Assembly (NCBI RefSeq): GCF_000310185.1
Contig: NZ_AMXD01000026.1
Span: 1 to 35,152 of the forward strand
Source of the DNA: Thauera aminoaromatica S2
Lineage (GTDB): Bacteria > Pseudomonadota > Gammaproteobacteria > Burkholderiales > Rhodocyclaceae
Length of the DNA: 35,152 nucleotides
Direction of reading: 5' to 3'
In this document: piece after piece, positions 32,978 to 35,152 of the stretch
Position numbering within the stretch: the stretch's first letter is position 1
Layout: each line of letters opens with the position of its first letter
Made by a program: the position numbers and the translations under genes
The notes under the pieces: generated by a model
What the model was told of the DNA's origin: nothing
What the model saw: the letters and a program-made list of their open reading frames with translations, nothing else
Databases searched by the model: none

Positions 32978-33385
32978 TCAGGCCGCCTGCGCCTTGGCGA
33001 GCTTGCCGAGCAGGCGCTGGCGGGTCTTGTCGACGCCGACCACGAAGCGGTTGTGGCGGCCGCGGGCGACCTCCTCGAGGGCGTCGCGCGCGCTGAACTC
33101 GAACACCACCGCAGGGCCATCGACCTGGACCAGCTTGACGGTGATCTCGATCCACATGCCGAGCAGGGTGGCGCCGACGTGGTCGAGCTCGACGCGGGTG
33201 CCGACCGAGTCCTTGCCTTCTCCGATGTGCTGGAGCAGCAGGTCGCGGCAGCACACCTCGATGTCGTAGAGCAGCGCGGGGGTGGAATAGACGCGGCACT
33301 CGTCGCCCATGAAGGCGATCGTGCGGGCGGCGTCGATATCGTACTTGCGGGTGAGGCTGAGGCCGGGTTGAAGGGTGTCGCTCAT
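32978..33385 (-). CDS. FlK-like hotdog acyl-CoA thioesterase
   Basis: 135 residues of the hotdog fold, similar in length and pattern to fluoroacetyl-CoA thioesterase FlK (139 residues). Residues T35, E43 and H69 have exactly the spacing (8 and 26) of the FlK catalytic triad T42, E50 and H76. The downstream stretch VELDHVGATLLGMW matches the family core. It would hydrolyse a short or activated acyl-CoA; a fluoro-substrate is not implied, since many FlK relatives are housekeeping thioesterases. It lies 64 nt downstream of the acyl-CoA synthetase gene on the same strand, so making and hydrolysing the same acyl-CoA may be linked. Confidence 0.85.
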   Translation of the reverse strand: MSDTLQPGLSLTRKYDIDAARTIAFMGDECRVYSTPALLYDIEVCCRDLLLQHIGEGKDSVGTRVELDHVGATLLGMWIEITVKLVQVDGPAVVFEFSARDALEEVARGRHNRFVVGVDKTRQRLLGKLAKAQAA

Positions 33386-33449
33386 CGTCTGTCTCCGTCT
33401 GCGGGTGGTTGGGTGTGTGTTCGTGCTGCGGGGTGCTTGCGGGCTGGAA

Positions 33450-35152
33450 TCACGATTGGCCGAAATGGCGGCGGATACGCTCGGCGTCCAGGCGGGCCTC
33501 GACGTGGCGCACCAGCGCGCGGGTGCCGCGCGCGACGTTGCGGAACACGCATACGCCGCGATCCATCAGGCCGGCGGCCATGGCGTCGTAGAGGCGGCCG
33601 GCGTCGACGACCGCGACGATCGGCTTGTCTGTGCGCGCCACCAGCGGCGGCAGGGTGTGCACCGTGCTCTCGGGGTCCGACAGGTCGTAGCCGGGGCGCA
33701 GCCTGCTCTGTTCGAGCGCGCGCACCATGGGGGCGGTGGGGTCGAGGCCGACCACGACCGCGTCGACCTCGGGATCCTCGATCATCGCGGCGGTGATGCG
33801 CACGTGGGCGTCGTCGTCGGCGCCCGGGTTCATGTCGAGCGGGTTGCGCACCTCGACCAGGGCGGCGAGCTTCTTCTCGGCCAGCACCGCCTCGATGCGG
33901 CCGACGGTGTCGGCGGACAGCGCGGCCATGCGCATCGAGAAGGTCTCGCCGACGATCGCGTCCGCGGCGCTCACCGCCTCGAAGCCGGCGCCGCTCGCCG
34001 CGGCGAGGCGGTCGCCGCCGATGCGCTTGGCGTGCAGGGTGCCGGCCATGTAGAAGAGGTCGTCGAAGACCTCGACGTCGTCGGTGACGGTGGCGCCGGC
34101 CTGGGCGAGCACCGAGGCGAACAGCACCGGGTCGCCCGCGATCGAGGCGGTGTGGCCCATCACGCCGGCCTGGCCGGCCTCGCTGCGGCCCGACTTGTAC
34201 ACCACGACCTGCTTGCCGGCGAGCACCGCGCGCCGCACCGCGCGCGCGAAGGCCAGGCCGTCGAGGTCGCGGAAGCCTTCGACGTAGATGCCGATGCTGT
34301 CGACGTCCTCGCGCGCGGCGAACCAGGACAGCAGGTCGCCGTGGGTGAGGTCGGTCTGGTTGCCCATCGCGATCATGTAGCGCGGGTCGAGCCAGGGGTT
34401 GTGCGAGAGCCGGGTGATCATGAAGGCGCCGCTCTGGCTCAGCATGACCGCGCGGCGTTCGGGTGCCTTCTGCGGCTTGGGCAGGCGCTCGAGCGGAATG
34501 AACCAGGAGTCGTAGCGCCCCGGGTGCGAGACCACGCCGAGGCAGTTGGCACCGAGGAAGATCGGCCCGCCGTCGCCGCACGCGTGCGCGGCGTTGATGC
34601 GGGCCGCCAGGTCGGCGGCGGGCGCGCGGCTCTTCGCGGTCTCGCCGAGGCCGCCCGGGATCAGCATGACGGCCTCGACGGTGCCGGCCGCGATGATCTC
34701 GTCGACCAGGGGGTAGACCGCGTCGGCGGCGACCGCGACGATCAGCAGGTCGAGCTTGCCCTCGATCGCGGCGAGGTTCTCGATGCAGGCGACGCCGTCG
34801 ATCTCGCCGCCGCCCGGGCGGATCACGCACAGGCGCTCGGGCGCGCAGCCGCTGCCGAGCAGGTTGCGCAGGATGATGCGACCGAAGTTCATGCCGCTGG
34901 CCGAAGCGCCGACGATGCCGATGCGCTCGGGGTGGAGCAGGCGGTCGATCTTGTGGATTGGTCGTGCCACGCGCAGCGGCGGAGGGGCGCCGACGCTGCA
35001 GCGTGCCGCGACAACCCGGACAGCCTCGCCGTCGCAGGCGCAGTCCAGCGCCAGCTCCTGCAGCGCGGCCTGCGCGCCCGGGGCGTCGGGCAGGCCGCCC
35101 GCGGCCAGCTGCAGCGCGGCCTCGAAGAGGCGGGCGAGCGCCGCGTCCGGGG
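33450..35152 (-). CDS. Acyl-CoA synthetase, NDP-forming type (CoA-binding/ligase alpha), N-terminus beyond window
   Basis: At least 506 residues from a GTG at 34970, but the frame stays open without any start codon or ribosome site to the window edge (about 60 further codons). The gene is therefore probably partial, with an upstream domain, perhaps ATP-grasp, outside the window. The visible part has a CoA-binding Rossmann domain (HPERIGIVGASASGMNFG), a first ligase-CoA domain with SQSGAFMI, and the active-site His in VMGHTASIAGD, which is phosphorylated in succinyl-CoA synthetase relatives. A second flavodoxin-like ligase domain follows to the C-terminus. It would form an acyl-CoA from a free acid with ATP. 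The FlK-like thioesterase gene follows. Confidence 0.82.
   Translation of the reverse strand, partial: PDAALARLFEAALQLAAGGLPDAPGAQAALQELALDCACDGEAVRVVAARCSVGAPPPLRVARPIHKIDRLLHPERIGIVGASASGMNFGRIILRNLLGSGCAPERLCVIRPGGGEIDGVACIENLAAIEGKLDLLIVAVAADAVYPLVDEIIAAGTVEAVMLIPGGLGETAKSRAPAADLAARINAAHACGDGGPIFLGANCLGVVSHPGRYDSWFIPLERLPKPQKAPERRAVMLSQSGAFMITRLSHNPWLDPRYMIAMGNQTDLTHGDLLSWFAAREDVDSIGIYVEGFRDLDGLAFARAVRRAVLAGKQVVVYKSGRSEAGQAGVMGHTASIAGDPVLFASVLAQAGATVTDDVEVFDDLFYMAGTLHAKRIGGDRLAAASGAGFEAVSAADAIVGETFSMRMAALSADTVGRIEAVLAEKKLAALVEVRNPLDMNPGADDDAHVRITAAMIEDPEVDAVVVGLDPTAPMVRALEQSRLRPGYDLSDPESTVHTLPPLVARTDKPIVAVVDAGRLYDAMAAGLMDRGVCVFRNVARGTRALVRHVEARLDAERIRRHFGQS

Noticed and set aside
1-35152. 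CRISPR arrays, tRNA or rRNA genes, prophage or plasmid origins
   Set aside because: No regularly spaced direct repeats, no tRNA-like cloverleaf ending in CCA, no rRNA segments and no phage or replication genes were seen on either strand.

Overview
The window is very GC-rich, with dense genes, short gaps and strong ribosome-binding sites. Gene content (Rnf complex, UbiU/UbiV-like U32 proteins, quinohemoprotein amine dehydrogenase, DUF1329/DUF1302/RND cassette, an IS110/IS1111-type element in a REP) suggests a respiratory betaproteobacterium of the Azoarcus/Thauera (Rhodocyclales) type. That placement is inference from content; no rRNA or other marker gene is present.

Layout. (1) 1-3257, minus strand: the Rnf electron-transport operon rnfA-rnfB-rnfC-rnfD, with rnfD cut by the window edge. 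It is divergent from an Nfu-type Fe-S scaffold gene (3444-4052), and the two promoters overlap. (2) 4046-7508, minus: an operon of aldehyde dehydrogenase and two U32-family proteins with UbiU/UbiV-like cysteine patterns. (3) 7677-14754, minus: an OmpR-family response regulator followed by a 2109-residue hybrid sensor kinase (degenerate protein kinase, AAA ATPase, GAF, PAS, HisKA, HATPase, receiver, HPt). (4) 15007-19518, plus: quinohemoprotein amine dehydrogenase (QHNDH) in the order alpha, radical-SAM maturase, gamma, beta. A metzincin protease without a signal peptide follows. (5) 20712-24421: a MarR regulator (minus), an AraC regulator of QhpR/EutR type, a Tat-exported flavin amine oxidase and a small cytochrome c. 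(6) 24645-31328, plus: DUF1329, DUF1302, RND/MMPL transporter and Ycf48-like genes. (7) 31351-32968: paired REP sequences, one split by a 1438-bp IS110/IS1111-type element. (8) 32978-35152, minus: an ATP-grasp/CoA-binding acyl-CoA synthetase (runs off the edge) and an FlK-like thioesterase.

The most interesting signal is a shared promoter module upstream of three separate transcription units: the aldehyde dehydrogenase/U32 operon, the QHNDH operon and the DUF1329-RND operon. Each copy has 10-bp-phased repeats with GCGCACAA, then GTTTAC exactly 32 bp downstream, then a TAnnnT -10 box exactly 10 bp after GTTTAC. The spacing and the tandem-repeat architecture fit an OmpR-family activator. The response regulator/giant kinase pair in the middle of the cluster is the obvious candidate. 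This suggests an undescribed amine-responsive regulon: periplasmic amine oxidation to aldehyde (QHNDH, and probably the flavin amine oxidase with its cytochrome), aldehyde oxidation to acid, and an envelope transport system induced with them. The known QHNDH maturation genes qhpE, qhpF and qhpG are not in the window. The metzincin is a possible alternative leader peptidase, which is a hypothesis only.
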